Source of the DNA: Pseudarthrobacter sp. ATCC 49987
GTDB lineage: Bacteria > Actinomycetota > Actinomycetes > Actinomycetales > Micrococcaceae
Length of the DNA: 64,000 bases
Assembly (NCBI RefSeq): GCF_009928425.1
Contig: NZ_JAABNS010000001.1
Location: 4,105,728 to 4,169,727 of the forward strand
Reading direction: 5' to 3'
Shown here: in pieces, positions 27,412 to 35,597 of the stretch
Position numbering within the stretch: the first letter of the stretch is position 1
Layout: each line of letters starts with the position of its first letter
Position numbers and translations under genes: made by a program
Notes under the pieces: generated by a model
Told to the model about the DNA's origin: nothing
Seen by the model: only the letters and a program-made list of their open reading frames with translations
The model's database searches: none

Positions 27412-28500
27412 CTACAGCTGCGCCCCGAGCTTGAACCCGGTTTTCTCGCCGGCATGGCCGTCCTCTTCCTTGCGGGTGTAGGAGAAGCCGTCGGCACCCA
27501 CGGTCACTGCCATTTCGCTCTTTTCCTCGCGGATGATGACCGGCTGCGGATTGCCGTCCAGGTCCAGGACCAGGGAGGCCTCGGTATACCAGGACGGGAC
27601 GACGGGGTTGCCCCACCAGTCGCGGCGCTGGTTGTCGTGCACGTCCCAGGTGATGACGGGGTTGTCCGGGTCGCCGGTGTAGTAGTCCTGGGTGTAGATC
27701 TCGATGCGGTGGCCGTCCGGGTCCAGGATGTACAGGTAGAAGGCGTTGGAGACGCCGTGCCGGCCCGGGCCGCGCTCGATCCGGTCGGAGATGCGCAGCG
27801 CGCCCATTTTGTCGCAGATCTGGATGATGTTGTGCTTCTCATGGGTGGCGAACGCGACGTGGTGCATGCGCGGGCCGTTGCCCCCGGTCAGTGCGGTGTC
27901 GTGCACGGTCTGCTTGCGGTGCATCCAGACGGCGTAGGTGACGCCGTCGGAATCCTGGATGTCCTCCGAGACCCGGAAGCCGAGGTCCTCAAGGTACTTC
28001 CGGCCGCGCGGGACGTCCGGGGTGACCTGGTTGAAGTGATCCAGCCGGACGAGTTCGCCGGCGGAGTAGAGGTCGTAGCGCTGGGTGAGGCGTTCGACGT
28101 GCTCCACGTCGTAGAAAAACTCGTAGGGGAAGCCCAGCGGGTCCTCGACGCGGACGGAGTCGCCAATGCCCTTGGTGAAGCCTTCCTTGCGGCGTTCGGT
28201 GCGGCAGCCGAGTTCCTTATAGTAGGCCTCGGCGGCATCGACCTCGGCGGGGGACTTCACCCGGTAGGCGAACGCGGCGACGGCGGCGATGGGTCCCTTG
28301 CGCAGCACAAGGTTGTGGTGGATGAACTCCTCCAAGGAGCGCAGGTAGATGTTGTTCTCGTCTTCCTCGGTGACGTGCAGGCCAAGGAGGTCAACGTAGA
28401 ACTCGCGGGACTTGGCCAGGTCCGTGACCACGATCTCCATGTAGGCGCAGCGGACGATGTCCGGTGCCGGGACGGAGGGGGTCGGGATGAAGTTGGTCAT
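27412..28500 (-). CDS. hpaD: Homoprotocatechuate 2,3-dioxygenase (extradiol)
   Basis: This 362-residue vicinal-oxygen-chelate dioxygenase cleaves 3,4-dihydroxyphenylacetate next to the hydroxyls, giving 5-carboxymethyl-2-hydroxymuconate semialdehyde. From memory it is very close to Brevibacterium fuscum HPCD. Counting from MTNFIPTPSV, the metal ligands fall at H155 (LDHFNQV), H214 (MHHVAF) and E267 (HRIEIY), and the acid-base H200 is present. ATG 28500 gives this numbering; an ATG two codons earlier (28506) is also possible. The metal, Fe or Mn, cannot be told from sequence. Confidence 0.96.
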   Translation of the reverse strand: MTNFIPTPSVPAPDIVRCAYMEIVVTDLAKSREFYVDLLGLHVTEEDENNIYLRSLEEFIHHNLVLRKGPIAAVAAFAYRVKSPAEVDAAEAYYKELGCRTERRKEGFTKGIGDSVRVEDPLGFPYEFFYDVEHVERLTQRYDLYSAGELVRLDHFNQVTPDVPRGRKYLEDLGFRVSEDIQDSDGVTYAVWMHRKQTVHDTALTGGNGPRMHHVAFATHEKHNIIQICDKMGALRISDRIERGPGRHGVSNAFYLYILDPDGHRIEIYTQDYYTGDPDNPVITWDVHDNQRRDWWGNPVVPSWYTEASLVLDLDGNPQPVIIREEKSEMAVTVGADGFSYTRKEEDGHAGEKTGFKLGAQL

Positions 28501-28539
28501 GGTCATCTCTCTTCTTTGAAAGGGGGGGCAGGACGCGGG

Positions 28540-30054
28540 TTAGGCGCCGAATTTGGGAGTGTGGACGGTGCCGAGGGTGATGTGGACGGCCTGCTGGTCG
28601 GTGTAGAAGTCGATGGAGCGGTAGCCGCCCTCGTGCCCCAGGCCGGAGGCCTTGACGCCGCCGAAGGGGGTGCGGAGGTCGCGGACGTTGTGGCTGTTGA
28701 GCCAGACCATGCCGGCCTCGACGTTCTGGGAGAAGTTGTGCGCCCGGGTCAGGTTCTGGGTCCAGATATACGCCGCGAGCCCGTACTTGGTGTTGTTCGC
28801 CAGGGCGAGTGCTTCGTCGTCGGTATCGAACGGGGTGATCGCCACGACCGGGCCGAAGATTTCCTCCTGGAAGATCCGGGCGTCCGGTGCGACGTCGGCG
28901 AATACGGTGGGCGCGATGTAGTTGCCCTCCGGCAGGTGGGCCGGGCGGCCGCCGCCGGCCAGCAGCCGGCCTTCGGTTTTGCCGATTTCCACGTAGGAGG
29001 CCACCTTGGCATAGTGCTCCGGGTGGACCAGGGCCCCGACCTCGGTCTTGGGGTCGTGGGGGTCGCCGACCACGATGTTCTTGGCCCGGGCGGCGTACTT
29101 GTCGCAGAATTCCTCATACACGGCACGCTCCACCAGGATCCTGGAGCCGGCCGTGCAGCGCTCGCCGTTGAGCGAGAAGACGCCGAACAAGGCGGAATCG
29201 ATCGCGGCGTCGAGGTCGGCGTCGGCGAACACCACGCACGGCGACTTGCCGCCGAGCTCCATGGACAGGCCCTTGAGGTTTTCCGCGGCGTTGCGGAAGA
29301 TCGTCTGGCCGGTGGTGGTTTCGCCGGTGAAGGAGATCAGCGGCACGTCCGGGTGCTTCACCAGCGCGTCGCCGGCTTCCTCGCCGAGGCCGTTGACGAG
29401 GTTGAAGACGCCGTCGGGCAGGCCGGCGTCTTTGAAGATGGTGGCCCAGAGCGAGGCGGACAGCGGGGTGAATTCGGCCGGCTTGAGGACAACGGTGTTG
29501 CCGGTTGCCAGCGCCGGGGCGAGCTTCCAGGACTCGAGCATGAACGGCGTGTTCCACGGCGTGATGAGGCCCGCGACGCCGATCGGCTTGCGGTTGACGT
29601 AGTTGATCTGGGCGCCAGGGACTTTCATGGCGTCGTCGAACTGGGCCACGATCAGGTCCGCGAAGAACCGGAAGTTCTCCGCCGCGCGCAGCGCCTGGCC
29701 CTTGGCCTGGGTGATCGGCAGGCCGGTGTCGAAGGTTTCGAGCTCGGCGAGCCGTGCCTCCTGGGCTTCGACGGCGTCGGCGATCCTGTTCAGGACCCGG
29801 GAGCGTTCCCGCGGCTTCATCCGCGGCCACGGCCCGGTGGTGAAGGCCTTCCGGGCGGCCGCGACAGCGAGGTCGATGTCCTCTTTCTGCCCGGCGGCGG
29901 CGGTGGCGTAGTTGGTGTTGGACACCGGATCCAGGACGTCGAAGGTCTTGCCGCTCAGGGAGTCGACGAATTCGCCATTGATGTAGTGCTGGATGTGGGT
30001 GGGAAGGTCCTGCGGAACGTAGTGGGTTGTAGCTTCTTCGGCAGTGAACGTCAT
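28540..30054 (-). CDS. hpaE: 5-carboxymethyl-2-hydroxymuconate semialdehyde dehydrogenase
   Basis: This 504-residue aldehyde dehydrogenase oxidises the ring-cleavage semialdehyde to 5-carboxymethyl-2-hydroxymuconate with NAD. Family motifs are GLITPWNTPFML, FTGETTTGQ, the catalytic Glu in LSMELGGKSP, the catalytic Cys in LNGERCTAGSR, and the end segment FGGVKASGLGHEGG, as in HpaE/BetB enzymes. GGAAAG precedes the ATG. It lies between gntR and hpaD in the same operon. Confidence 0.93.
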   Translation of the reverse strand: MTFTAEEATTHYVPQDLPTHIQHYINGEFVDSLSGKTFDVLDPVSNTNYATAAAGQKEDIDLAVAAARKAFTTGPWPRMKPRERSRVLNRIADAVEAQEARLAELETFDTGLPITQAKGQALRAAENFRFFADLIVAQFDDAMKVPGAQINYVNRKPIGVAGLITPWNTPFMLESWKLAPALATGNTVVLKPAEFTPLSASLWATIFKDAGLPDGVFNLVNGLGEEAGDALVKHPDVPLISFTGETTTGQTIFRNAAENLKGLSMELGGKSPCVVFADADLDAAIDSALFGVFSLNGERCTAGSRILVERAVYEEFCDKYAARAKNIVVGDPHDPKTEVGALVHPEHYAKVASYVEIGKTEGRLLAGGGRPAHLPEGNYIAPTVFADVAPDARIFQEEIFGPVVAITPFDTDDEALALANNTKYGLAAYIWTQNLTRAHNFSQNVEAGMVWLNSHNVRDLRTPFGGVKASGLGHEGGYRSIDFYTDQQAVHITLGTVHTPKFGA

Positions 30055-30063
30055 TGTCTTTCC

Positions 30064-30786
30064 TTACTGCTGGGGCGTGTGCTGGTCGGTTGCAGCGGCC
30101 TGGGCGAGGTAGGCGTCCAGGGTGGCGGAGCGGTGGAGGCGGGCGGCCTTTTCGATCTCGTCGGAAGTGGCGCCCGACTCGATGAGCTTCAGGAGTGCCT
30201 CGTGTTCGTCGACCGATTCGTGGGCGCGGCGGGGGACGAAGCGGAACGTGGAGGACCGCAGCGAGGCGAGCCGGTTCCAGCCACGGTGGACGAGGTCCAG
30301 GATGTGGGGGTTGGGGCAGTGCTCGAACAGCATGCTGTGGAAGTCCTGGTTCAGCCGGGTGAACCGGACGGGGTCGAAGTGCTGCAGGCATGCGCGCATC
30401 TCGGCGTTGACGGCGCGGGCACGGGCTATGTCCGCCGGCCCGATCAGGGGAGCAGAAAGGGCCGTGGCGGCACCTTCCACGATGCTGAGGGTTTGCATCG
30501 TGTAGAGGTACTCGGTGGGGTCGATCCCGGCGACGGTGGCGCCGACGTTCCGCTCGAATGTCACCAGCCCTTCGGCCTCGAGCCGGCGGATGGCTTCGCG
30601 GACCGGCACCACACTGACGCCCAGATCCTCGGCGATCTTCGCCAGCACCAGCCGGTAGCCGGGGGAGTAGGCCCCGTCCACGATCCGGGCCTTGACGGCC
30701 GCGTAGGCCTGCTCGGACTTGCTGACTGTGTGCGCGGCGGGGTGAGTACCTGTGTTTGTGCCTGTGGCAGTCGCCGTGTCAGTCAT
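30064..30786 (-). CDS. GntR family regulator (FCD type)
   Basis: This 240-residue regulator has a winged helix-turn-helix (LVLAKIAEDLGVSVVPVREAIRRLEAEGLV) and an FCD effector domain with the metal-binding pattern (NQDFHSMLFEHCPN, later HESVDEHEALLKLI). It overlaps the FAH-RraA gene by eight bases and is co-transcribed with hpaE, D, H and I, so it probably controls the operon from the palindrome near 32296. A pathway intermediate is the likely ligand. Confidence 0.88.
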   Translation of the reverse strand: MTDTATATGTNTGTHPAAHTVSKSEQAYAAVKARIVDGAYSPGYRLVLAKIAEDLGVSVVPVREAIRRLEAEGLVTFERNVGATVAGIDPTEYLYTMQTLSIVEGAATALSAPLIGPADIARARAVNAEMRACLQHFDPVRFTRLNQDFHSMLFEHCPNPHILDLVHRGWNRLASLRSSTFRFVPRRAHESVDEHEALLKLIESGATSDEIEKAARLHRSATLDAYLAQAAATDQHTPQQ

Positions 30787-32266
30787 TGGCTTTGCCTGCT
30801 TCCCATTCCTCGTACTTGGTCCGCCATGCGGTGTTCAGCGGGTAGAGGCCGTCCACGCTGTGACCCTGTGCCACCATCTCGGCGATGAAGACTTCCTCGC
30901 GTTCCTGGGCGATGGAATCGTCCGCGAGTTCTTCGGCCAGGGCCGGCGGGATCACCAGGATGCCGTCCGCGTCCGCCACGATGATGTCCCCGGGCTGCAC
31001 GGTGGCGCCGCCGCAGGCGATCGTGATGTCCGTGTCCCACGGGATGTGCCGGCGCCCGAGGACTGCGGGGTGCGGGTTGGCGTAATAGGTGGGCATGTCC
31101 ATCGCAGCCACGGCGGAGAAGTCACGGACGCCGCCGTCGGTGATGACGGCGGCGGCGCCTCGGACCTGGGCGCGGAGGGCCAGGATGTCGCCGATGGTGC
31201 CGGTGCCCTTTTCGCCGCGGGCCTCCATGACGAGGATTTCGCCCTCGTTGACCGAGTCGATGGCCTTCTTCTGGGCGTTGAAGCCGCCGCCGTGGGTCTT
31301 GAAGAGGTCCTCGCGGTTGGGCACGTAGCGCAGGGTCCGGGCCAGGCCCACGATCCGCCTGTCCGGGCGGGTCGAGGTCAGGCCGTCGATGCTGACGTTG
31401 TTCAGGCCGCGCTTGCGCAGCTGGGAGGACAGGGTGGCCGTGCAGACGCTTTCGAGCTTCGCCTTCAGCTCCGGCGACAGGACATGTCCGACGGCGGCGA
31501 GTCCGGCCGCTTCACGCGAGCCGTAGGCTTCCTCCCGCTGGAGGTCATCGGTCCTGGGCTGCGCGCCGAAGTCCGCGAACGGCGTCGTGCCCTCCTCGAC
31601 CCGGGTGACCAGGCGGCCCGTGGAGAAGCCGGCAGCGGCGGCGCCCGCCGTCGTGCTTTCGGTGCTGACTTCAACTTCGACGACGTCGCCCGGCTTGGCC
31701 ACGGAGGCCCCGGCGGGGGTGCCGGTGAGGATGATGTCGCCTTCCTCGAGGGTGAGCAGCTGGGAGAGATCAGCGACCAGGCGGGCAAACGGGAAGAGCA
31801 GGTCACCGGTGGTGTCGTCCTGGACCAGGTCGCCGTTGTGCCAGGTGCGGATCCGTAGTTGTGCCGGGTCGACGGCGTCCGCGGCGATCAGTCCCGGGCC
31901 CACCGGCGTGAAACCGTCGCCGCCCTTGGACCGGAGGTTGGAGCCCTTGTCGGCGTAGCGGAGGTCGTAGACGCCAAGGTCGTTACTGGCCGTGATCCAC
32001 CCGACGTGGTTCCAGGCGTCCTCGATGGCCACGCGCCGGGCCGGCTTGCCGATGATGAGGGCGATCTCGCCTTCGTACCCGAGGAGTTCGCAGCCGGCGG
32101 GACGTTCCACCGTTGAGCCGCTGAGCGCCAGGGAGGAGGATGGCTTCAGGAAATACGACGGCTGCCCGGGTGTCCGGCCGCGCTGCGCTGCCCGGCTGGG
32201 GTAGTTGATGTGGACCGCAATGACCTTGCGCGCTGCGGCCAGGAGGTGGTCGGTGACCTGTTCCAA
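30779..32266 (-). CDS. FAH-family and RraA-family fusion (HpaG-like decarboxylase/isomerase)
   Basis: This 495-residue protein joins two enzymes. Residues ~1-235 are a fumarylacetoacetate hydrolase family domain with GYEGEIALIIGKPA and NDLGVYDLRYAD (metal ligands) and GDIILTGTPAG, as in HpaG, the 5-oxopent-3-ene-1,2,5-tricarboxylate decarboxylase or isomerase. Residues ~270-470 are an RraA/HMG-aldolase-like domain with IGDILALRAQ and the DGGVRD motif. E. coli HpaG is instead a repeat of two FAH domains. It starts on TTG with GAGGAG six bases upstream and is first in the operon. The isomerase gene hpaF is absent, so this fusion may cover both steps. Confidence 0.85.
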   Translation of the reverse strand: MEQVTDHLLAAARKVIAVHINYPSRAAQRGRTPGQPSYFLKPSSSLALSGSTVERPAGCELLGYEGEIALIIGKPARRVAIEDAWNHVGWITASNDLGVYDLRYADKGSNLRSKGGDGFTPVGPGLIAADAVDPAQLRIRTWHNGDLVQDDTTGDLLFPFARLVADLSQLLTLEEGDIILTGTPAGASVAKPGDVVEVEVSTESTTAGAAAAGFSTGRLVTRVEEGTTPFADFGAQPRTDDLQREEAYGSREAAGLAAVGHVLSPELKAKLESVCTATLSSQLRKRGLNNVSIDGLTSTRPDRRIVGLARTLRYVPNREDLFKTHGGGFNAQKKAIDSVNEGEILVMEARGEKGTGTIGDILALRAQVRGAAAVITDGGVRDFSAVAAMDMPTYYANPHPAVLGRRHIPWDTDITIACGGATVQPGDIIVADADGILVIPPALAEELADDSIAQEREEVFIAEMVAQGHSVDGLYPLNTAWRTKYEEWEAGKAND

Positions 32267-32291
32267 GAATTACTCCTCATCGAGTACGAAA

Positions 32292-32301
32292 TCGTATACG
32301 A
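32292..32301. promoter_or_regulatory. Candidate GntR operator TCGTATACGA
   Basis: A perfect 10-base palindrome lies 26 bases before the TTG start of the FAH-RraA gene. GntR proteins of the FadR/VanR group commonly bind short palindromes of the TNGTNNNACNA kind, and a GntR gene is in the operon. Confidence 0.45.
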
Positions 32302-32407
32302 AAACTATTGCCCAGGAATCGTGGGACGTCAACCCCTTGCCTGGGGGAGTTTTCCGGGTACTTGTAACCCGCGTCATATCTGCCGTACAGTTTTGCCTGG
32401 AGATATG

Positions 32408-32443
32408 AGTTCTATTATCGAACGTCAAGTTCTAATATCGAAC
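32408..32443. promoter_or_regulatory. Two 16-base direct repeats before the flavin hydroxylase
   Basis: AGTTCTATTATCGAAC (32408-32423) and AGTTCTAATATCGAAC (32428-32443) differ at one base and start 20 bases apart, two helical turns. Each is itself partly palindromic (GTTC-N7-GAAC). The form resembles operators of IclR-type aromatic catabolic regulators. They end 60 bases before the GTG start. Confidence 0.6.
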
Positions 32444-32503
32444 ACCCCGACGGCGACAGTCCGCCACACCACGAAGTGCCACACAGCGAAGTGAGGAAAG
32501 CCC

Positions 32504-34423
32504 GTGCAGTTCCACCACCACGGTTACGTATCCGGTGACCCGCGAGTCCAGCCAGCTGCCGGCGTCGGCATCGATCGGCCCACAGAACTTCCTGACGAGG
32601 TCGACGTGCTCATTGTGGGCACCGGACCGGCGGGCGTTGTCACCGCCGCGCAGCTGTCCCAGTTCCCGGGCCTCACCACCCGGATCGTGGAGCGCCGCGA
32701 CGGGCGGCTCCCCATTGGCCAGGCCGACGGCATCCAGGCCCGGAGTGTCGAGACCTTCCAGGCCTTCGGATTCGCCGAGCGGATCATCGCCGAGGCCTAC
32801 CGCATCACCGAGATGGCCTTCTGGAAGCCGGACCCCGCGGACCCGTCCCGGATCGTCCGGGCCGCCCGCGCCGTGGACGACACGACAGGCATCAGCGAGT
32901 TCCCGCACCTCATCGTCAACCAGGCCCGCGTCCTGGACTACTTCGGCGAGTTCATGGCGAACGCGCCCACCCGCATGGCGCCTGACTACGGCCTGGAGTT
33001 CCGGAGCCTCGAGGTCTCCGACGCAGGCGAGTATCCCGTCACCGTCACCCTCGTCCACACTGCCGGCCCCGATGAGGGCCGGGAGCGCATTGTCCGGGCG
33101 AAGTACGTCGTCGGCGCGGATGGCGCCAGGAGCAAGGTCCGGGACTCGATCGGCTGCACCCTCGCGGGCGACCAGGCCAACCACGCCTGGGGCGTCATGG
33201 ATATCCTCGCCGTCACGGACTTCCCGGACATCCGCACGAAGTGCGCGATCCAGTCCGGCACCGGCGGCAGCATCCTGCTGATCCCGCGCGAAGGCGGCTA
33301 CCTGTTCCGCATGTATGTCGATCTTGGCGAGGTCGACGGGAACGACAAAGGCGCCGTGCGCAGCACCACCATCGAGCAGATCATTGCCCAGGCGAATGAG
33401 ATCCTCCACCCCTATACCCTCGACGTCCGCAATGTTGCCTGGCACAGCGTGTATGAGGTCGCCCACCGCCTCACTGACCGGTTCGACGACGTCCTGCCGG
33501 ACCAGCTGGGCACGCGCACGCCGCGCGTGTTCATCACCGGCGACGCATGCCACACGCACAGCGCCAAGGCCGGCCAGGGCATGAACGTTTCCATGCAGGA
33601 CGGCTTCAACCTGGGCTGGAAGCTCGGGCACGTGCTCGAGGGCCGCAGCCCGGAAAGCCTGCTGTCCACGTATTCGGCCGAGCGCCAGGTCATCGCGAAG
33701 AACCTCATTGACTTCGACAAGGAGTGGTCGACGCTCATGGCGAAGAAGCCCGAGGAATTCGAAAGCCCCTCGGAGCTCGAGGACTTCTACGTGAGCACCG
33801 CCGAGTTCCCGGCCGGATTCATGACCCAGTACGCCCCGTCCATGCTCGTCGGCGAGGCCGACCACCAGGACCTGGCTGCCGGCTTCCCCATCGGCAAGCG
33901 CTTCAAGTCCGCGTCCGTTGTGAGGGTCTGCGACACCAACCCGATGCACCTGGGCCACCACGCCACGGCGGACGGGCGGTGGCGCATCTACGTCTTTGCC
34001 GACGCAGCAGCGGCCGGTGCCCCGTCACCCACCACGGACTTCGCCGACTGGATCGCGACCGCGCCGGACTCCCCGCTCGCCGCCACCCCCAGGGGGGCCG
34101 ACCTCGACGCGTGGTTCGACGTGAAGGTGATCTACCAGCAGGACCACACGGGTGTCGACATCGGCGCGGTCCCCCCAGTGTTCAAGCCGCTGGTGGGCCC
34201 GTTCCAGCTCACGGACTACGAGAAGGTCTACGCCACCGATCCGACGGCGGACATCTTCGAGCTGCGCGGCCTGGACCGCGGCGGCGTCGTTGTGGTGGTC
34301 CGCCCGGACCAGTATGTGGCCAACGTCCTGCCCCTCACGGCGACGGCGGAGCTCGGCGCGTTCTTCGCGCCCCTCCTGCAGGCAGGCAACCGCACCCCCG
34401 AGCTCCAGGACCACGCGGGCTAA
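32504..34423 (+). CDS. FAD-dependent phenol-type monooxygenase (3-hydroxybenzoate 4-monooxygenase-like)
   Basis: This 639-residue single-component flavin hydroxylase has the FAD motifs LIVGTGPAGVVTAAQL, VVGADGARSKVRDSIG and VFITGDACHTHSAKAGQGMN, a substrate domain, and a C-terminal thioredoxin-like domain. This build and length fit 3-hydroxybenzoate 4-monooxygenase and phenol 2-monooxygenase. The gene diverges from the hpa operon, and no HpaBC pair is present. It may therefore convert hydroxyphenylacetate to homoprotocatechuate, but a hydroxybenzoate substrate is equally consistent with the family. It starts on GTG with GAGGAAAG upstream. Confidence 0.88.
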   Translation: MQFHHHGYVSGDPRVQPAAGVGIDRPTELPDEVDVLIVGTGPAGVVTAAQLSQFPGLTTRIVERRDGRLPIGQADGIQARSVETFQAFGFAERIIAEAYRITEMAFWKPDPADPSRIVRAARAVDDTTGISEFPHLIVNQARVLDYFGEFMANAPTRMAPDYGLEFRSLEVSDAGEYPVTVTLVHTAGPDEGRERIVRAKYVVGADGARSKVRDSIGCTLAGDQANHAWGVMDILAVTDFPDIRTKCAIQSGTGGSILLIPREGGYLFRMYVDLGEVDGNDKGAVRSTTIEQIIAQANEILHPYTLDVRNVAWHSVYEVAHRLTDRFDDVLPDQLGTRTPRVFITGDACHTHSAKAGQGMNVSMQDGFNLGWKLGHVLEGRSPESLLSTYSAERQVIAKNLIDFDKEWSTLMAKKPEEFESPSELEDFYVSTAEFPAGFMTQYAPSMLVGEADHQDLAAGFPIGKRFKSASVVRVCDTNPMHLGHHATADGRWRIYVFADAAAAGAPSPTTDFADWIATAPDSPLAATPRGADLDAWFDVKVIYQQDHTGVDIGAVPPVFKPLVGPFQLTDYEKVYATDPTADIFELRGLDRGGVVVVVRPDQYVANVLPLTATAELGAFFAPLLQAGNRTPELQDHAG

Positions 34424-34474
34424 GCACCGGTCCGGGTACCCCTGCGCGCTGCGGGAAACGTCCCGTGACACGGC

Positions 34475-34516
34475 AAAGGCTGAGCGCTACGGGTATACCC
34501 GCAGCGCTCAGCCTTT
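34475..34516. terminator. Bidirectional terminator after the hydroxylase gene
   Basis: AAAGGCTGAGCGCT (34475-34488) pairs with its complement at 34503-34516; the loop contains a second palindrome CGGGTATACCCG. A-rich and T-rich ends suit both strands. It separates the hydroxylase from the convergent pheA. Confidence 0.82.
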
Positions 34517-34580
34517 TGCGCGTCGCCAGCCCGGATCCGTAGCGGATTCCTAGGCGGGTCCCGCCTGCGCGGCGAGGACC

Positions 34581-35438
34581 TCAGCTTGCGGCTGCTTGTC
34601 CGGTCCGGTACTCGGCTGCGGCATAGACGCCCAAAATGCGCACTTCGGTGGTGAAGAAGTCCAGCTCCTCAAGGGCCAGGCGGACGGGCAGGTCCTCGGG
34701 GTGACCTTCGACGTCGGCCATGAACATGGTGGCAGCAAACTCGTCGCCCACCATGTAGCTTTCCAGCCTTGTCATGTTCACGCCGTTCGTGGCAAACCCG
34801 CCAAGCGCCTTGAATAGGGCAGAAGGAACGTTCCGGACCCGGAACAGCAAACTGGTCACAGCCGCTTCCGGCAGCGCCTCCCGGGACGGCAATTCCTTTT
34901 CCGGCGCCAGGACCACGAACCGGGTGGTGTTGGACGGGTCATCTTCCACCCGCGAAGCCAGCACCTGCAAGCCGTAGATCCGGGCAGCGAGCGGGGGAGC
35001 GAGGGACAGCTTGGTCGGATCATTCCACTCCCGCACTTCACGGGCAGAACCGGCGGTATCGCCGGCAATAACAGGCTTCAGGCCGGCACTGCGGATCAGC
35101 TTGCGGCACTGGCCCAGGGCATGGATGTGGCTGTGGACCTCAGTGGCCCCCTCGATGGTGCTGCCCGGGATGCCCAACAGGTCAAAATGAATCGGAAGAA
35201 AGTACTCGCCCACTATCTGCAGACCGGATAGCGGCAGCAGGACGTGGATGTCAGCCACCCGGCCGGCGATCGAGTTCTCAATAGGAATCATGGCCAGGGC
35301 AGCCTCCCCGCCGGATACCAGCTCTAAGGCATCCTCGAAGCTGGCGCACGGGACGCTTTCCAGCTCGGGAAACATCTGCGCGCACGCAATATTGGAATTG
35401 GCGCCGGGCTCACCCTGGTACGCAATCTTCTTGACCAT
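34581..35438 (-). CDS. pheA: Prephenate dehydratase with ACT domain
   Basis: This 285-residue enzyme converts prephenate to phenylpyruvate in phenylalanine synthesis. The catalytic domain (residues ~4-180) starts IAYQGEPGANSN and holds the NTTRFVVL motif with the catalytic TRF. The ACT domain (~200-270) carries MTRLESYMVGDEF and FMADVEGHPED. That ACT form (ESYMVG rather than ESRP) is, as far as I recall, typical of alphaproteobacterial enzymes, which suggests transfer. It lies alone between catabolic genes, where it could recycle aromatic skeletons or simply be a passenger. Confidence 0.92.
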   Translation of the reverse strand: MVKKIAYQGEPGANSNIACAQMFPELESVPCASFEDALELVSGGEAALAMIPIENSIAGRVADIHVLLPLSGLQIVGEYFLPIHFDLLGIPGSTIEGATEVHSHIHALGQCRKLIRSAGLKPVIAGDTAGSAREVREWNDPTKLSLAPPLAARIYGLQVLASRVEDDPSNTTRFVVLAPEKELPSREALPEAAVTSLLFRVRNVPSALFKALGGFATNGVNMTRLESYMVGDEFAATMFMADVEGHPEDLPVRLALEELDFFTTEVRILGVYAAAEYRTGQAAAS

Positions 35439-35543
35439 GGTCGGTATGCTGTCATGCCGGGAGCCCTAGTGCCCAAACGGTTCGCGTTCAGCGTCACAAG
35501 CCGGGGGTTCCGCGACATCGAGCCCCAGTCATCTGGGATACCC

Positions 35544-35572
35544 GGAGGCCGGGGCAAACTCCCCCGGCCTCC
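35544..35572 (-). terminator. Terminator of the aldehyde dehydrogenase gene
   Basis: GGAGGCCGGGG (35544-35554) pairs with its complement (35562-35572) around a seven-base loop, 25 bases after the 35598 stop on the minus strand. Confidence 0.65.
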
Positions 35573-35597
35573 GCCGTCGCAGGTTACCCCCGGCCGG

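Noticed and set aside
27394..30888. Open frame of over 1100 codons on the plus strand
   Set aside because: It is exactly antisense to hpaH, hpaD, hpaE and gntR, is Val/Gly/Asp-repetitive and has no domain; high GC third positions cause it.
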